DNA of 60,945 bases from Gammaproteobacteria bacterium (GCA_021647245.1 JAKIVC010000015.1:1-60945); one strand, 5' to 3'. Shown: positions 9,185 through 19,163, numbered from the stretch's first letter. A program made the numbers and translations. Notes: a model not told the origin generated them from the sequence alone.

Positions 9185-11616
9185 AAGGTGGTGCCTTCGC
9201 CTTCAACCGTATCGTAGCTAATTTCACCGCCCATCTTTTCTACCAACGCCTTGGTGATCGTCATGCCGAGTCCGGTACCGCCCTTTTCACGCACATCAGA
9301 GCTATCGTATTGGGTAAACTTGTCAAATAGCTTACCCTGAAAGTCCAACGCAATCCCACACCCCTGGTCTGCAACGCTGATACGCACGTGTTCATCACCA
9401 TGACGCTGCACTGAGAGTTCAACCACCGCCCCTTTTGGTGAGAACTTGGCTGCATTCGATAGCAGGTTGCTGATCACCTGATTTAATCGCCTCGCATCAG
9501 CACTCACTTTCAACCCTAAATCAATCACCTTAAGCTGGAAAGTGACACCATATTGCGCTGCATAGACCTGGTTGTTTTCCAGCGTAGTGGCAAGCAGCTC
9601 ATCAACCCCATGTGAGGCCATATTAACCGGCACCTCACCCGCTTCAATTTTCTGAATATCGAGAATGTCATTAATCAGCAGCAGCAACCGCTCGGTATTG
9701 TTGCTGGCCAGCTGCAACATCTTTAACGCCTTCTCAGGCAGCTCTCCGGTGACCCCACCCAACACCAAGCCAAGGGAGCCGCGTATCGAAGTGAGAGGGG
9801 TGCGCAGTTCGTGGCTGACCGTTGAAACAAAGGCATCCTTTAGCCTCTCATGACGATTTTGCTCTGTAATATCCCGCACCACAATCGTATACAGGCGCTC
9901 CCCTCCCGTCTCCATAGCGGAGACAGAAACCTCTGCCGGGAAGTTTTCGCCATTGCAGCGCAGCGCATTCACTTTAAAGTGAGCGCCCACCACGTGATCT
10001 GTTGTTTGGTCACTCCCTTGCCGCCAATGATCACTCTGAAAATCAGGAATCAGGGTAGCAATATTATGTGTAATCACCTGCTCAGAAAAGTAGCCAAATA
10101 TCTTTTCAGCCGCATAGTTGAAGGAGTGAATTCTGCCCTTATCTTCAAAAACAATCAGCGCGTCCGCCATGGTATCGACAACAGTGCGCAGCCGCTTTTC
10201 GCTATCAAACAGATTCAATTCGGACTGTTTGCGCTTTGTAATATCTTGAAAAACACACAACAGCCCCACCACCACACCTTGACTGCTCAGCAGGGGTATT
10301 TTACTGCTCTCAATCCAGCGGGTTTCACCCTTGCTATTTTGCACCTGCTCTTGGAGCCCGATATTAGCCACACCGCTTTGTATCACCGCTCGATCATCGG
10401 CCCGGCACGCGTCAACATCGTCGCGCCAGGCAATCTCGCGATCACTTTTTCCAATCACCTCAGAGGGCGTAGTCCCCAAATCCTGAGAAAATAGAACATT
10501 ACACCCCAAGTAGTAACCATCAAGGTCTTTCCAGAACACCCGTACCGGGATAGTATCCAGCACTCGTTTCATCAGATATTCTGATTTAGCCAACTGCACA
10601 AAAGCTCTGTTGTTGATACGATAAAACCAGCCAATCCCCAGCAGCATGGCTAAGATCGCTAACACAATCATCATAACTGAGCGGTTACGTTGCTTGATTT
10701 GCCCCACCACCCGCTGCTGTATCGAGACCTCAAGCACATCCAGGTTATGTTGCTGTAGCTGTGATAACTGATTAATCAGTCTCTCCGCTTCATAGAAGCC
10801 CGCTAGCACCTGACTCACTCGCAGATTATAAATATCCAGTTGCGACACTGTTTTCATATACGCCTGTACCTGAGCACTCAGTTCATTAAGTAGCGTGTCA
10901 CCCTTTTCATCTGGAATATCATCATTTTTAAGGTAGTGGTTACTGGCCAACAGCTGCTGCATTTCGGCGTTCAGATGAGCCAGCTGGTAGCCGAGCATCA
11001 GCCTCATCTCAACAAGGTCACTATTATCTGACAGTGCCCGGATCGGCATACTTTGCAACTGTGCAACATACTCCAGCAGCATCGGAATACTCTCCACCAC
11101 CTTGGTCACACGATAGTAAGCGTTTAATTCCGGGTCTCGCGTTAAATGAGAGTAACTGGCCACTTCACGAATAAAAGAGAGCAACCGTTCAATCTCAAGC
11201 GTATATTCTGCAAAGTGTTGTGCGCCTGATAGATGAGATTTTTGTTCGAGTGAGATAACCCGCTGTTTGACTCGGTTAAGAAAGTCCAGACGCGGTAATT
11301 GACCTGAATGATGGTCGGCAGATAAATCGTCAATCAGCAAGAGCACCTGAGTGTAGACATAACCGTGGCGCACCTCAATATCAGCTGGAGAGCCTTCATG
11401 TAAGTGTTTAAATTGGCCCAGTGCCCGCAGCTCTTGCAAAAAAAACTGCAATTGAGAGAGATCCTTCAGAGTATGCAAACCCACCAGCTCATGCTCTAGA
11501 GTACCCACTTGGCTGTTTGATTTTTGTAGCAGGGTGTTCAGTGCGACCAGCATAAAAAGTGCCGGCACCAATACCGCAATAATGTAAGTCGAGATCCCCA
11601 CCTGACGTTTATGGGC
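9160..11616 (-). CDS. membrane PAS-PAS sensor histidine kinase
   Basis: About 818 residues. A transmembrane helix (roughly 8-30) and a second one near 315-335 bracket a long, leucine-rich, probably helical extracytoplasmic sensor region. Two PAS domains follow (about 345-470 and 475-590), then a dimerisation/phosphoacceptor box SHELRTPL with its histidine near residue 605, an N box NLLSNAAKF near 718, and ATP-lid motifs DQGCGI and GTGLGM. It should autophosphorylate and pass phosphate to a response regulator. No receiver domain is fused and no regulator gene is adjacent, so its partner is unknown. ATG 11616 is chosen because AAGGA precedes it; a TTG seven codons upstream is the alternative. 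Confidence 0.9.
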   Translation of the reverse strand, partial: AHKRQVGISTYIIAVLVPALFMLVALNTLLQKSNSQVGTLEHELVGLHTLKDLSQLQFFLQELRALGQFKHLHEGSPADIEVRHGYVYTQVLLLIDDLSADHHSGQLPRLDFLNRVKQRVISLEQKSHLSGAQHFAEYTLEIERLLSFIREVASYSHLTRDPELNAYYRVTKVVESIPMLLEYVAQLQSMPIRALSDNSDLVEMRLMLGYQLAHLNAEMQQLLASNHYLKNDDIPDEKGDTLLNELSAQVQAYMKTVSQLDIYNLRVSQVLAGFYEAERLINQLSQLQQHNLDVLEVSIQQRVVGQIKQRNRSVMMIVLAILAMLLGIGWFYRINNRAFVQLAKSEYLMKRVLDTIPVRVFWKDLDGYYLGCNVLFSQDLGTTPSEVIGKSDREIAWRDDVDACRADDRAVIQSGVANIGLQEQVQNSKGETRWIESSKIPLLSSQGVVVGLLCVFQDITKRKQSELNLFDSEKRLRTVVDTMADALIVFEDKGRIHSFNYAAEKIFGYFSEQVITHNIATLIPDFQSDHWRQGSDQTTDHVVGAHFKVNALRCNGENFPAEVSVSAMETGGERLYTIVVRDITEQNRHERLKDAFVSTVSHELRTPLTSIRGSLGLVLGGVTGELPEKALKMLQLASNNTERLLLLINDILDIQKIEAGEVPVNMASHGVDELLATTLENNQVYAAQYGVTFQLKVIDLGLKVSADARRLNQVISNLLSNAAKFSPKGAVVELSVQRHGDEHVRISVADQGCGIALDFQGKLFDKFTQYDSSDVREKGGTGLGMTITKALVEKMGGEISYDTVEGEGTTFYVDLKQG

Positions 11617-11964
11617 CATGTTTTTCCTTGCTGCCAACGGTTAATCCACAAACATCCTGATCGGACACTCTTATTTATATCTTATCTACAGCAATAGACT
11701 TTACCCGAATCATTCATAAATTATGCACAATCTCACTAGCCTATTGGCTCCACAGGGAGATGCCCGCCATCGCTCATAGTCACTGATACCGATATTTTGG
11801 CTCGTTTCCCTGTAAAACCAATGCCCTACGTGATCTTTGTGCAAACTTATGAAGCATCCAGATTGAGTTGTTACCGAAATATAAATATTACGCTATCGAT
11901 GCAGACATATCGCAGCGGTTTTCGTAAAATAGCACCCACTCCTAACCAATCAGGCAATAAAATC
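11617..11964. other. divergent intergenic region between histidine kinase and purD
   Basis: About 350 bp of AT-rich spacer holding the promoters of two divergent genes. The only motif I can point to is cgcagcggttttcgt at about 11910-11924, which matches 12 of 15 positions of the enterobacterial PurR operator core; whether this organism has a PurR is unknown. No small gene is convincing here. Confidence 0.4.
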
Positions 11965-13254
11965 ATGAAGGTACTCATCATCGGCAGTGGCGGACGTGAA
12001 CATGCGCTAGCATGGAAAGCTGCCCAATCCCCACAAGTAGAGACGGTATTTGTTGCCCCGGGCAATGCGGGCACACAACGAGAACCCAAGCTGGAGAATG
12101 CTGCCATCCGCGTTGACGATATTCCTGCCCTGCTGATGTTTGCCAAAAACAACCATATTGGCCTCACCATCGTAGGCCCGGAAGTGCCGCTGGTTATGGG
12201 TATGGTTAACGCGTTTCAGGAGGCCGGTTTACGCTGCTTTGGCCCAACAAAAGATGCCGCACAACTTGAAGGATCCAAAGCCTTCACCAAAGGCTTTCTT
12301 GCTCGTCACCAGATTCCAACGGGCGACTACCAGAGCTTTACTGACCCGAAAAAAGCCCTGGCTTATGTGCAAGCGCAAGGGGCACCCATTGTCATTAAGG
12401 CCGACGGTCTTGCAGCGGGTAAAGGGGTCATCGTTGCCATGACACTGCAAGAGGCCGAAGCGGCGGTCACTGATATGCTGGCAGGCAATGCATTTGGTGA
12501 GGCGGGCCATCGTGTGGTCATCGAGGAGTTTCTGGAAGGCGAAGAGGCCAGCTTTATCTGCATGGTAGATGGAAAAAACATTCTACCCATGGCCACAAGC
12601 CAGGATCATAAACGCGTAGGCGAAGGCGATACAGGCCCCAATACCGGTGGTATGGGAGCCTACTCTCCGGCACCGGTGGTGACCCCCGAGATACATGATC
12701 GCATCATGAAAGAGGTGATTGAACCCACCGTGGCGGGCATGGCGGCAGAGGGTAACCCCTACAGCGGCTTCCTCTATGCTGGCTTGATGATCGATGCGCA
12801 AGGCACCCCAAATGTAATCGAATACAACTGTCGCTTTGGCGACCCTGAAACCCAACCGATCATGATGCGTTTGAAGTCAGACATTGTTGAGCTTTGTGAG
12901 CTTGCACTGGATGGCAAACTCGATCAAGCCACTGCGGAGTGGGACAGCCGGGTAGCACTGGGTGTGGTCTTGGCGGCAGGTGGCTATCCGGGAAGTTATG
13001 CCAAAGGCGCTGTTATCAACGGCTTGAAGCTACCAGCAGAGAACCCGAATGCTAAAATGTTTCATGCGGGCACCGCCGAAGAAGGGGGAGAAATCGTCAC
13101 TGCCGGGGGGCGTGTACTGTGCGCCGTGGGTCTGGGCGAAACCGTTTCAGAGGCACAAGCCAAAGCGTATCAGTTGGCTAAAACAGTGAGCTGGGAAGGG
13201 AGTTTTTACCGTAGCGACATTGGTTATCGCGCCATCGCCCGTGAACAGAAGTGA
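11965..13254 (+). CDS. purD: phosphoribosylamine-glycine ligase
   Basis: A 429-residue GARS enzyme: it joins glycine to 5-phosphoribosylamine with ATP, the second step of purine synthesis. Motifs are the N-terminal MKVLIIGSGGREHALAWK, the ATP-grasp segment with ADGLAAGKGV, and the metal/ATP site EYNCRFGDPETQ. I start at ATG 11965, where the conserved N-terminus begins; an open frame reaches back to 11797 but that stretch has no family similarity and reads as promoter DNA. The TGA overlaps the GTG of tsaC (GTGA), so the two are translationally coupled. Confidence 0.97.
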   Translation: MKVLIIGSGGREHALAWKAAQSPQVETVFVAPGNAGTQREPKLENAAIRVDDIPALLMFAKNNHIGLTIVGPEVPLVMGMVNAFQEAGLRCFGPTKDAAQLEGSKAFTKGFLARHQIPTGDYQSFTDPKKALAYVQAQGAPIVIKADGLAAGKGVIVAMTLQEAEAAVTDMLAGNAFGEAGHRVVIEEFLEGEEASFICMVDGKNILPMATSQDHKRVGEGDTGPNTGGMGAYSPAPVVTPEIHDRIMKEVIEPTVAGMAAEGNPYSGFLYAGLMIDAQGTPNVIEYNCRFGDPETQPIMMRLKSDIVELCELALDGKLDQATAEWDSRVALGVVLAAGGYPGSYAKGAVINGLKLPAENPNAKMFHAGTAEEGGEIVTAGGRVLCAVGLGETVSEAQAKAYQLAKTVSWEGSFYRSDIGYRAIAREQK

Positions 13255-13820
13255 GCTACCTTGAAAGAGAGCGGTTACAACAGGCTGCTCGCATTATCCA
13301 CCAAGGCGGGGTAATCGCCTACCCTACCGAGGCGGTTTATGGCCTCGGTTGTGACCCGCAAAACGGCGAGGCCGTTGCCAAAATTCTCCGCATGAAGCGC
13401 CGTTCGGCCGCAAAAGGGGTTATTTTAATCGCCTCATCCATCGAGCAGCTCGCACCCTATGTGCTATTTGCCGATCTTGATGAAGAGGCGCTGCTTAATA
13501 TTAACAACAGCTGGCCTGGGCCAAGCACCTGGTTAATCCGCGCCAAACCAAAAACCCCCAAATGGCTGCGTGGTCAGCATCAAACCCTGGCAGTACGCGT
13601 CACCAACCACCCCATTGCCAAAGGGCTTTGTGAGGCAGTGCAAGGTGCTATTGTCTCCACCAGCGCCAACCTCAGCAACCGGCCTCCCGCCACCACAGCC
13701 AAGGAGTGCCGCTTCATCTTTCGCCAGCAGCTTGATCATATTGTAAAAGGATCAGTAGAACCAAACGCCAAGCCTTCAACCATTCGGGATGCGGCCAGCG
13801 GCACTCTCATCCGCGCTTAA
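13251..13820 (+). CDS. tsaC: L-threonylcarbamoyladenylate synthase
   Basis: A 189-residue Sua5/YciO/YrdC protein. It makes threonylcarbamoyl-AMP from threonine, bicarbonate and ATP for the t6A modification at position 37 of ANN-decoding tRNAs. Typical marks are the N-terminal YPTEAVYGLGCDP, the basic KRRSAAKG nucleotide loop, WPGPSTWLI, and the STSANLS motif. Length matches the short TsaC form rather than the two-domain Sua5. The GTG start overlaps the purD stop codon by three bases. Confidence 0.93.
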   Translation: MSYLERERLQQAARIIHQGGVIAYPTEAVYGLGCDPQNGEAVAKILRMKRRSAAKGVILIASSIEQLAPYVLFADLDEEALLNINNSWPGPSTWLIRAKPKTPKWLRGQHQTLAVRVTNHPIAKGLCEAVQGAIVSTSANLSNRPPATTAKECRFIFRQQLDHIVKGSVEPNAKPSTIRDAASGTLIRA

Positions 13821-13842
13821 AGAGGCCTCTGAGAGGCGTGAT

Positions 13843-15372
13843 TTAACGGGACGAGTCGCCGCTAACATTAGCCCGCTGACCCTCTTCAAGTTGCAGCAGC
13901 GTATCAACCACTTCAGGTGCAAAACGACACCCGGAGAATCGCTGCAACTCCAACAGGGCCTGCTCTTTAGTTAATGCCGAGCGGTAGGGGCGGTCGGCTA
14001 GCATGGCACTATAGGCATCGGTTACCGCCAATATTTTCGCCTCCATCATGATATCATCGCCGCTCAAACCACGTGGGTAACCACTGCCATCCACCGACTC
14101 ATGATGTTGAGCAACAATATTTTTCAGGTCGACTAAATCCTTGCGATCGGATGAGATCATCATGTCGATAATCTCTTCGCCAATGGTGGTGTGCTGCCTG
14201 ATCGTCTGCCACTCGGCCTCGTTCAGCTTGCCTTTCTTTTGCAGCAGCTCTCTTGGCAGATGAATGGTGCCGATATCATGCAGCATCGCGGCTTGTTCAA
14301 AAACCTGCAAGCGAGCCGCATCCAAACCCAATTGGCGACCAATTTCCACCCCTAATGAACGTATCTCTTGCGAATGACCCAGGTCATCAAGGGGCGCGTA
14401 GCCACGATTTTTCTCCATCATCCGCGTCAGGTTGCCCAATGATTGCAGTAACTGATCGACTTCATTACTCCCATCCAGTAGAGAATCTGATGCAGAGACA
14501 CGATTACCACCACTCTCTCGAGAAAAACACATACGGCGCTCAGCAACACCCATCAAACCCTTGGCATCAACACCCCCTTCAGGATGGCTGGCAACACCGA
14601 CACTAAGAGACAGCTGGAGAAGTTTGTTTTTATCGGGGCAGCAGTGGGAAAAACGCTCTCGCAACCGCTCAGCAACTTCAACCGCACCCTCTTTGGTGGT
14701 TTCTGGCAAGATCATCGCAAACTCATCGCTGCCGTAGCGATAGAGCGTATCTTCGTCACGAAAAGTCTCCTGAAAAACTGAAGTGGCGATCTGCAATACC
14801 TTGTCACCATAACCGTGGCCATAAAGGTCATTAACCTGTTTAAAGCCGTCAATATCAATGACAACCACAGAGAAGAGTGTGCGGTACCGGCTAGCACGGC
14901 CCACCTCCTGGCTAAGCCGCTCATCAAAATAGCGTCGATTAAAGAGTCCTGTTAACGGATCAGTGATGCTCTGCTGATAAAATCTTCGCTGATTGTTGGC
15001 GCGCTCAGAGATATCTTCCAGCATAAAGAAAGCCAGACAACGGCCCGCGTCATTTATCTCGTTATAGCTCACTTCAACCGGTATTTTCCGCTGCCCGGCA
15101 GCCAGCAGGGTACTTTCAAAAGTAGACGCCGCCACACTCGCTCCATCGGAAGATAGCAAGGGCAAGTCTCCCTCCACCAGGGTTAAAATGGAACAACCCA
15201 GCAACTGCTGGCTTGAGAGTCCGAGCATAACGGCTGCGGTGTGGTTAACATATTGGATATGATGAGATGCATTGGTGATCACTACACCTTTGGGGAAGGT
15301 GTTAAAAAGTGAAAAAAATGCAGCGGATGATACCAGAGGCAATGGCTCTGGCATGTGACTTTTTGAATCCAT
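13843..15372 (-). CDS. PAS-GGDEF-HD-GYP cyclic-di-GMP protein
   Basis: A 509-residue regulator with three domains: PAS (about 20-130), diguanylate cyclase GGDEF domain (about 140-300) and HD-GYP phosphodiesterase (about 335-490). The cyclase signature reads GSDEF near residue 214, a variant with serine at position 2 that is still active in many proteins, and a candidate inhibitory site RDED lies five residues before it. The phosphodiesterase part has the metal pair HD in LHDIG near 364 and the HHE..DGSGYPRGL motif near 424. It could therefore both make and break c-di-GMP; which activity dominates cannot be read from sequence. No transmembrane segment is seen, so it should be cytoplasmic. Confidence 0.92.
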   Translation of the reverse strand: MDSKSHMPEPLPLVSSAAFFSLFNTFPKGVVITNASHHIQYVNHTAAVMLGLSSQQLLGCSILTLVEGDLPLLSSDGASVAASTFESTLLAAGQRKIPVEVSYNEINDAGRCLAFFMLEDISERANNQRRFYQQSITDPLTGLFNRRYFDERLSQEVGRASRYRTLFSVVVIDIDGFKQVNDLYGHGYGDKVLQIATSVFQETFRDEDTLYRYGSDEFAMILPETTKEGAVEVAERLRERFSHCCPDKNKLLQLSLSVGVASHPEGGVDAKGLMGVAERRMCFSRESGGNRVSASDSLLDGSNEVDQLLQSLGNLTRMMEKNRGYAPLDDLGHSQEIRSLGVEIGRQLGLDAARLQVFEQAAMLHDIGTIHLPRELLQKKGKLNEAEWQTIRQHTTIGEEIIDMMISSDRKDLVDLKNIVAQHHESVDGSGYPRGLSGDDIMMEAKILAVTDAYSAMLADRPYRSALTKEQALLELQRFSGCRFAPEVVDTLLQLEEGQRANVSGDSSR

Positions 15373-15737
15373 AATACTCTAAAATCCTCGTGACAGCCCA
15401 AGTTCAAGAGCAAATATAATCATCCTGAAAACAAGCTCTGCTCAGACCGATTTTACGCTGCAAAAGAGAGCATGGGCTTCGTGCACTGCTCTCTGTGCCG
15501 GTAATCTATGGTATTAATTAACAAGACTCAAGCTAACTCTATATCAATTCGAATAACATATTAACTTTGAAAGCATCCAAAAACACACCATCACACTGCA
15601 AATTTATCTATTTTTCAACTAAATACCCTTAAAATAAAGACAAAATAAAGCATCAAACAAAAAAACATGCACCCGCAAATTCATTCTAGAACAATGGCAA
15701 GGCATGCCTAACCGCCATGCGGTTGGCATAATCACCA
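15373..15737. other. AT-rich intergenic region with one hairpin
   Basis: About 365 bp between the upstream end of the c-di-GMP gene and the 3' end of rpiA. The only structure is a hairpin at about 15707-15729 (tgcc-t-aaccgc / gcggtt-ggca) just past the rpiA stop; it lacks a T tract on the minus strand, so it is at best a weak terminator. I see no gene. Confidence 0.5.
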
Positions 15738-16394
15738 TTAATCGAATTTTTTCACGCCATTCGCACTACCCAGCAACAACACATCGGCGGGACGTTTGGC
15801 AAACAGACCATTGGTGACCACTCCAGGCAACATATTCAACTGCTCTTCTAACTCAACCGGGTTCATGATCTTCAACCCATGAACATCCAGAATAATGTTG
15901 CCGTTATCGGTCACACACCCTTCACGATAAACTGGCTGACCACCCAGCTTTACCAGCTCACGAGCAATATAACTGCGCGCCATCGGAATCACTTCCACCG
16001 GCAGCGGGAACGCACCCAGCATCGGCACCAACTTGCTGTCATCACAAATACAGACAAACTTTTTGGCCACCGCAGCGACTATTTTTTCACGGGTCAACGC
16101 ACCGCCGCCGCCTTTAACCAGGTGCAGATATTCAGTGGTCTCATCCGCGCCATCCACATACACAGAGATCTCATCAACCATATTCAGGTCTTCAACCAAA
16201 ATACCGTGGCCACGCAGCCGCTCTGCGCTTGCCTCGGAGCTGGCAACCGTCGCATCAATTTTGTGCTTCATCTCTGCCAGATAGTCAATAAAGTAGTTCG
16301 CGGTGCTACCGGTACCAATACCAATGACGCTACCGACTTCAACATACTCCAGCGCGGCCTTGGCAACCGCTTTTTTTAATTCATCCTGAGTCAC
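15738..16394 (-). CDS. rpiA: ribose-5-phosphate isomerase A
   Basis: A 218-residue enzyme interconverting ribose-5-phosphate and ribulose-5-phosphate. It carries the family motifs [30 protein letters not shown], and [12 protein letters not shown] with its catalytic glutamate/lysine region, and the C-terminal GVVTNGLFA. In an autotroph with phosphoribulokinase, as here, it also supplies ribulose-5-phosphate for the Calvin cycle. It stands alone, upstream of and divergent from ilvA. Confidence 0.97.
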   Translation of the reverse strand: MTQDELKKAVAKAALEYVEVGSVIGIGTGSTANYFIDYLAEMKHKIDATVASSEASAERLRGHGILVEDLNMVDEISVYVDGADETTEYLHLVKGGGGALTREKIVAAVAKKFVCICDDSKLVPMLGAFPLPVEVIPMARSYIARELVKLGGQPVYREGCVTDNGNIILDVHGLKIMNPVELEEQLNMLPGVVTNGLFAKRPADVLLLGSANGVKKFD

Positions 16395-16517
16395 TTTTAT
16401 CTCCCCCTGCTTATCGTTTCGGGTTATCGGGCAAAACCCCGACTAAACATGTCATTATATTCAATGTAGCACCATTTAGACACTGACTTTTTATCTACGA
16501 ACTGATAATTTAGCGCC

Positions 16518-18029
16518 ATGCCCAACAAATATATCCGAAAAATACTACAAGCCCGTGTCTATGATGTTGCCATTGAGACACCACTGCAGCCCGCTACCCG
16601 TCTGAGCAGCCGACTCAATAACCAGATTCTTTTGAAGCGGGAAGATCTACAACCGACCTTCTCTTTCAAGCTGCGCGGTGCCTACAACAAAATAGCCTCA
16701 CTCAGCGAAGAGGAGCGTCAGCGTGGTGTTATTTGCGCCTCCGCAGGCAACCATGCTCAGGGTGTTGCACTGTCGGCACAAAAAATCGGCATTAATGCCA
16801 CCATCGTAATGCCTAAAACCACCCCAGAGATTAAAGTCGCCTCAGTACGCAGCTACGGTGGCAAGGTTGTATTGCACGGCGATACCTACGACGAAGCCTC
16901 TACCCGCGCCTACCAATTAGCAGAGCAACAGCAACTCACCTTTATTCACCCCTTTGATGACCCCGATGTCATCGCGGGTCAAGGCACCATCGCCATGGAG
17001 ATTTTGCGGCAATGCGAATCACCCATTGACGCTATTTTTATCCCCGTCGGCGGAGGTGGGCTCGCCGCTGGCATCGGCTGTTATATTAAATACCTCTACC
17101 CTGAAACCCGGGTCATCGGTGTAGAGCCTGAAGATGCCCCCTGCATGTATCAGGCACTGGCCGAAAACAAGCGCATTGTACTCGACCAGGTGGGTATTTT
17201 TGCTGATGGGGTCGCCGTCAAACAGGTCGGCAAGGAGAGCTTTCGCCTGGCTCGCGAAGTGATTGATGAGGTTATTTTGGTCTCCACCGATGAGATCTGT
17301 GCCGCGATTAAAGATATCTTTGATGATACCCGCGCCATCACCGAACCCGCAGGAGCATTAGCAGTGGCCGGTATTAAAAAATATGTCGGAAGAGAGGCGT
17401 GTCGAGAGGAAACCCTGGTCGCCATCAATAGCGGTGCCAATCTCAACTTTGATCGTTTGCGCCATGTCTCCGAGCGTGCTGAACTGGGAGAGAAGCGTGA
17501 GATGCTGCTAACAGTCACCATTCCGGAACAGCCCGGCAGCTTTAAGCTGTTTTGTGAAACCATTGGCCCACGCGGCATCACTGAATTCAACTACCGCTAT
17601 GCAGATAAATCAGAAGCACATATTTTTGTCGGGGTGCGCCTGCAAGGCGAAAGCGGCGAAAAGGAGCAGCTGCTGGACGACTTGGTTAAACAGGGCTATC
17701 CGGTTGTCGACCTGAGCAATAACGAAATGGCCAAACTGCACATTCGCCACATGGTCGGCGGCCGAGCCAATGCCCGCAACGAGGTGCTCTATCGTTTCGA
17801 GTTCCCGGAGCATCCGGGCGCGCTGCTAAGCTTTTTGACCAACCTAGGAACACGTTGGAACATCAGCATGTTCCATTATCGCAACCATGGCGCAGCGTAT
17901 GGGCGGGTATTGATTGGGGCACAGGTTCCTGACGATGAACAGTCGCAATTCCATGCCTTTTTACATGAGCTTGGCTACCGTTACTGGAGCGAAACAGAGA
18001 ACCCCGCCTACCGGCTTTTTTTGAGGTAA
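16518..18029 (+). CDS. ilvA: threonine ammonia-lyase, biosynthetic
   Basis: A 503-residue PLP enzyme that deaminates threonine to 2-oxobutanoate, the committed step to isoleucine. The PLP lysine lies at residue 51 in FSFKLRGAYNK; SAGNHAQGVA and the phosphate-binding loop PVGGGGLAAG follow. Two ACT-like regulatory domains fill the last 170 residues (starting near LLTVTIPEQPGSF and RFEFPEHPGALL), which marks the isoleucine-inhibited biosynthetic form rather than the short catabolic TdcB. No other ilv gene is nearby. Confidence 0.96.
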   Translation: MPNKYIRKILQARVYDVAIETPLQPATRLSSRLNNQILLKREDLQPTFSFKLRGAYNKIASLSEEERQRGVICASAGNHAQGVALSAQKIGINATIVMPKTTPEIKVASVRSYGGKVVLHGDTYDEASTRAYQLAEQQQLTFIHPFDDPDVIAGQGTIAMEILRQCESPIDAIFIPVGGGGLAAGIGCYIKYLYPETRVIGVEPEDAPCMYQALAENKRIVLDQVGIFADGVAVKQVGKESFRLAREVIDEVILVSTDEICAAIKDIFDDTRAITEPAGALAVAGIKKYVGREACREETLVAINSGANLNFDRLRHVSERAELGEKREMLLTVTIPEQPGSFKLFCETIGPRGITEFNYRYADKSEAHIFVGVRLQGESGEKEQLLDDLVKQGYPVVDLSNNEMAKLHIRHMVGGRANARNEVLYRFEFPEHPGALLSFLTNLGTRWNISMFHYRNHGAAYGRVLIGAQVPDDEQSQFHAFLHELGYRYWSETENPAYRLFLR

Positions 18030-18040
18030 AAGCGACACCA

Positions 18041-18062
18041 CCCTCGCCACCAGCGGCGAGGG
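18041..18062. terminator. hairpin between convergent ilvA and UPF0149 gene
   Basis: A perfect 8-bp GC-rich stem, ccctcgcc / ggcgaggg, with a 6-nt loop sits between two convergent stop codons. The following T run is poor on both strands, so it may act as a weak bidirectional terminator. Confidence 0.45.
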
Positions 18063-18066
18063 ACCT

Positions 18067-18708
18067 TTAAACCTCTTCGCTCTCACTACGCAACAACGCG
18101 CCAACATCCGCATACCGCACCATCGCCTCATCAAACTCGGCCAGCACCGCCTCAGCCATCGCCTCAAAACTCTCGTCAGGCCCTGAAAAATCAGTATAAA
18201 AACTATTCGCCAACTCGCGCTCAGCATAAAAGGCCAGCACCATCATACAGCTACCCACCACCTCATCAAGATCACTATCCAACCCCTCCCAGCACGACTC
18301 AAGCCAGCCATGCCCAATCAAAAAACCACTACACCAGAGGCTAAAGGGTGAAGCATCCGAAAAGTCACTCTCCAGCACACCTGCTGGCTGGCAATGATCA
18401 GGCAGTGTCACCTTACACTCTTCAACCTGCTGATCCTGATAGTTATAAAGGGTCATCACCACATCCAGCACCGCATCTGCCTCATCGTCACTCTGGAAAC
18501 CGGGATCCTGCTCGTTAAAAATAACCGGCAACCAATCTTCCGCACTGATTTCGGTGGGTGCACAACTGACCGCAAATAAAAAGCCCTGTAGCTGAGGTAG
18601 GCACAGCGTCTGCTTCGGACGCTTGCTCTGTGTCAAAAAATCCGACAACCGCGCCAGCATTTCATGGTGAGGGGCTTTAATTCTGGGACTCGATTTTTTA
18701 CTCGCCAC
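18067..18708 (-). CDS. UPF0149 (YecA/YgfB) family protein
   Basis: A 213-residue acidic protein. It shows the family layout: LPQLQGFLFAV..CAP near residue 40, a middle acidic stretch, and LWCSGFLIGHGWL near 125. No metal-binding SEC-C tail is present, unlike E. coli YecA, so the link is to the core domain only; function is unknown. It starts at GTG 18708 (spacer GAGC just before it), overlapping the end of the group II truncated haemoglobin gene by 11 bp, so the two form one unit. Confidence 0.8.
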   Translation of the reverse strand: MASKKSSPRIKAPHHEMLARLSDFLTQSKRPKQTLCLPQLQGFLFAVSCAPTEISAEDWLPVIFNEQDPGFQSDDEADAVLDVVMTLYNYQDQQVEECKVTLPDHCQPAGVLESDFSDASPFSLWCSGFLIGHGWLESCWEGLDSDLDEVVGSCMMVLAFYAERELANSFYTDFSGPDESFEAMAEAVLAEFDEAMVRYADVGALLRSESEEV

Positions 18709-19117
18709 GCTCGGCTCCTTCGGTTTGATTACGCATGAAATCTGCGGTGTTATACAGTGATGAAATCAGCTGTTCTCGCAACAGAGAATCATCAACAACG
18801 TGTTCTTCTAACGCCCGTCTCATGCACAACATCCACGCATCGCGGGCAGACTCATCAATCAAAAACGGCAAGTGCCGTCCCCGCAACCGTGGATGACCAT
18901 AGGCTTCTACAAACAGAGGAGGGCCGCCCAGCCAGCCACTAAGAAACATAAACAGCTTCTGTTCTGAGCCTGCCAGTGAGTCGGGATGCAGGGCACGAAT
19001 AGTCTGCGCTTCAGTCAAAGAGTCCATCAACTGGTAAAAACGCGCCACCAGCTTACGCACACCCGTTTCACCCCCTAGGCGCTCATAAGGCGTCTTTTGT
19101 TGGTCAAATTCAGACAT
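18698..19117 (-). CDS. group II truncated haemoglobin
   Basis: A 139-residue haem protein of the 2-over-2 globin fold. It has YERLGGETGVRKLV at the start, LSGWLGGPPLF, and the proximal histidine in the EAYGHPRLRGRH stretch, all typical of group II (trHb2). Members bind O2 and NO and often protect from nitrosative stress. I prefer ATG 19117, preceded by GAGAG at a suitable distance, over the ATG three codons upstream, which has no ribosome site. It is divergent from a cyclic-nucleotide-binding protein 100 bp away and followed by a UPF0149 gene. Confidence 0.92.
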   Translation of the reverse strand: MSEFDQQKTPYERLGGETGVRKLVARFYQLMDSLTEAQTIRALHPDSLAGSEQKLFMFLSGWLGGPPLFVEAYGHPRLRGRHLPFLIDESARDAWMLCMRRALEEHVVDDSLLREQLISSLYNTADFMRNQTEGAERGE

Positions 19118-19151
19118 TACTCTCATCTATTTAATAAATTTGTCGTCATTA

Positions 19152-19163
19152 TACGCTAGCGTA
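19152..19163. promoter_or_regulatory. 12-bp perfect palindrome in divergent promoter
   Basis: TACGCTAGCGTA is a perfect 12-bp palindrome placed in the 99-bp gap between the divergent trHb2 and cNMP-binding genes. Position and symmetry fit a dimeric repressor or activator site, but the regulator is not identified. Confidence 0.4.

Noticed and set aside
11797..11964. Longer purD start at 11797
   Set aside because: The conserved MKVLIIGSGGREHA starts at 11965; upstream is promoter DNA without similarity.
13824..13842. Short palindrome gcctct-g-agaggc between tsaC and the c-di-GMP gene
   Set aside because: Loop too small and no T run; not a convincing terminator.
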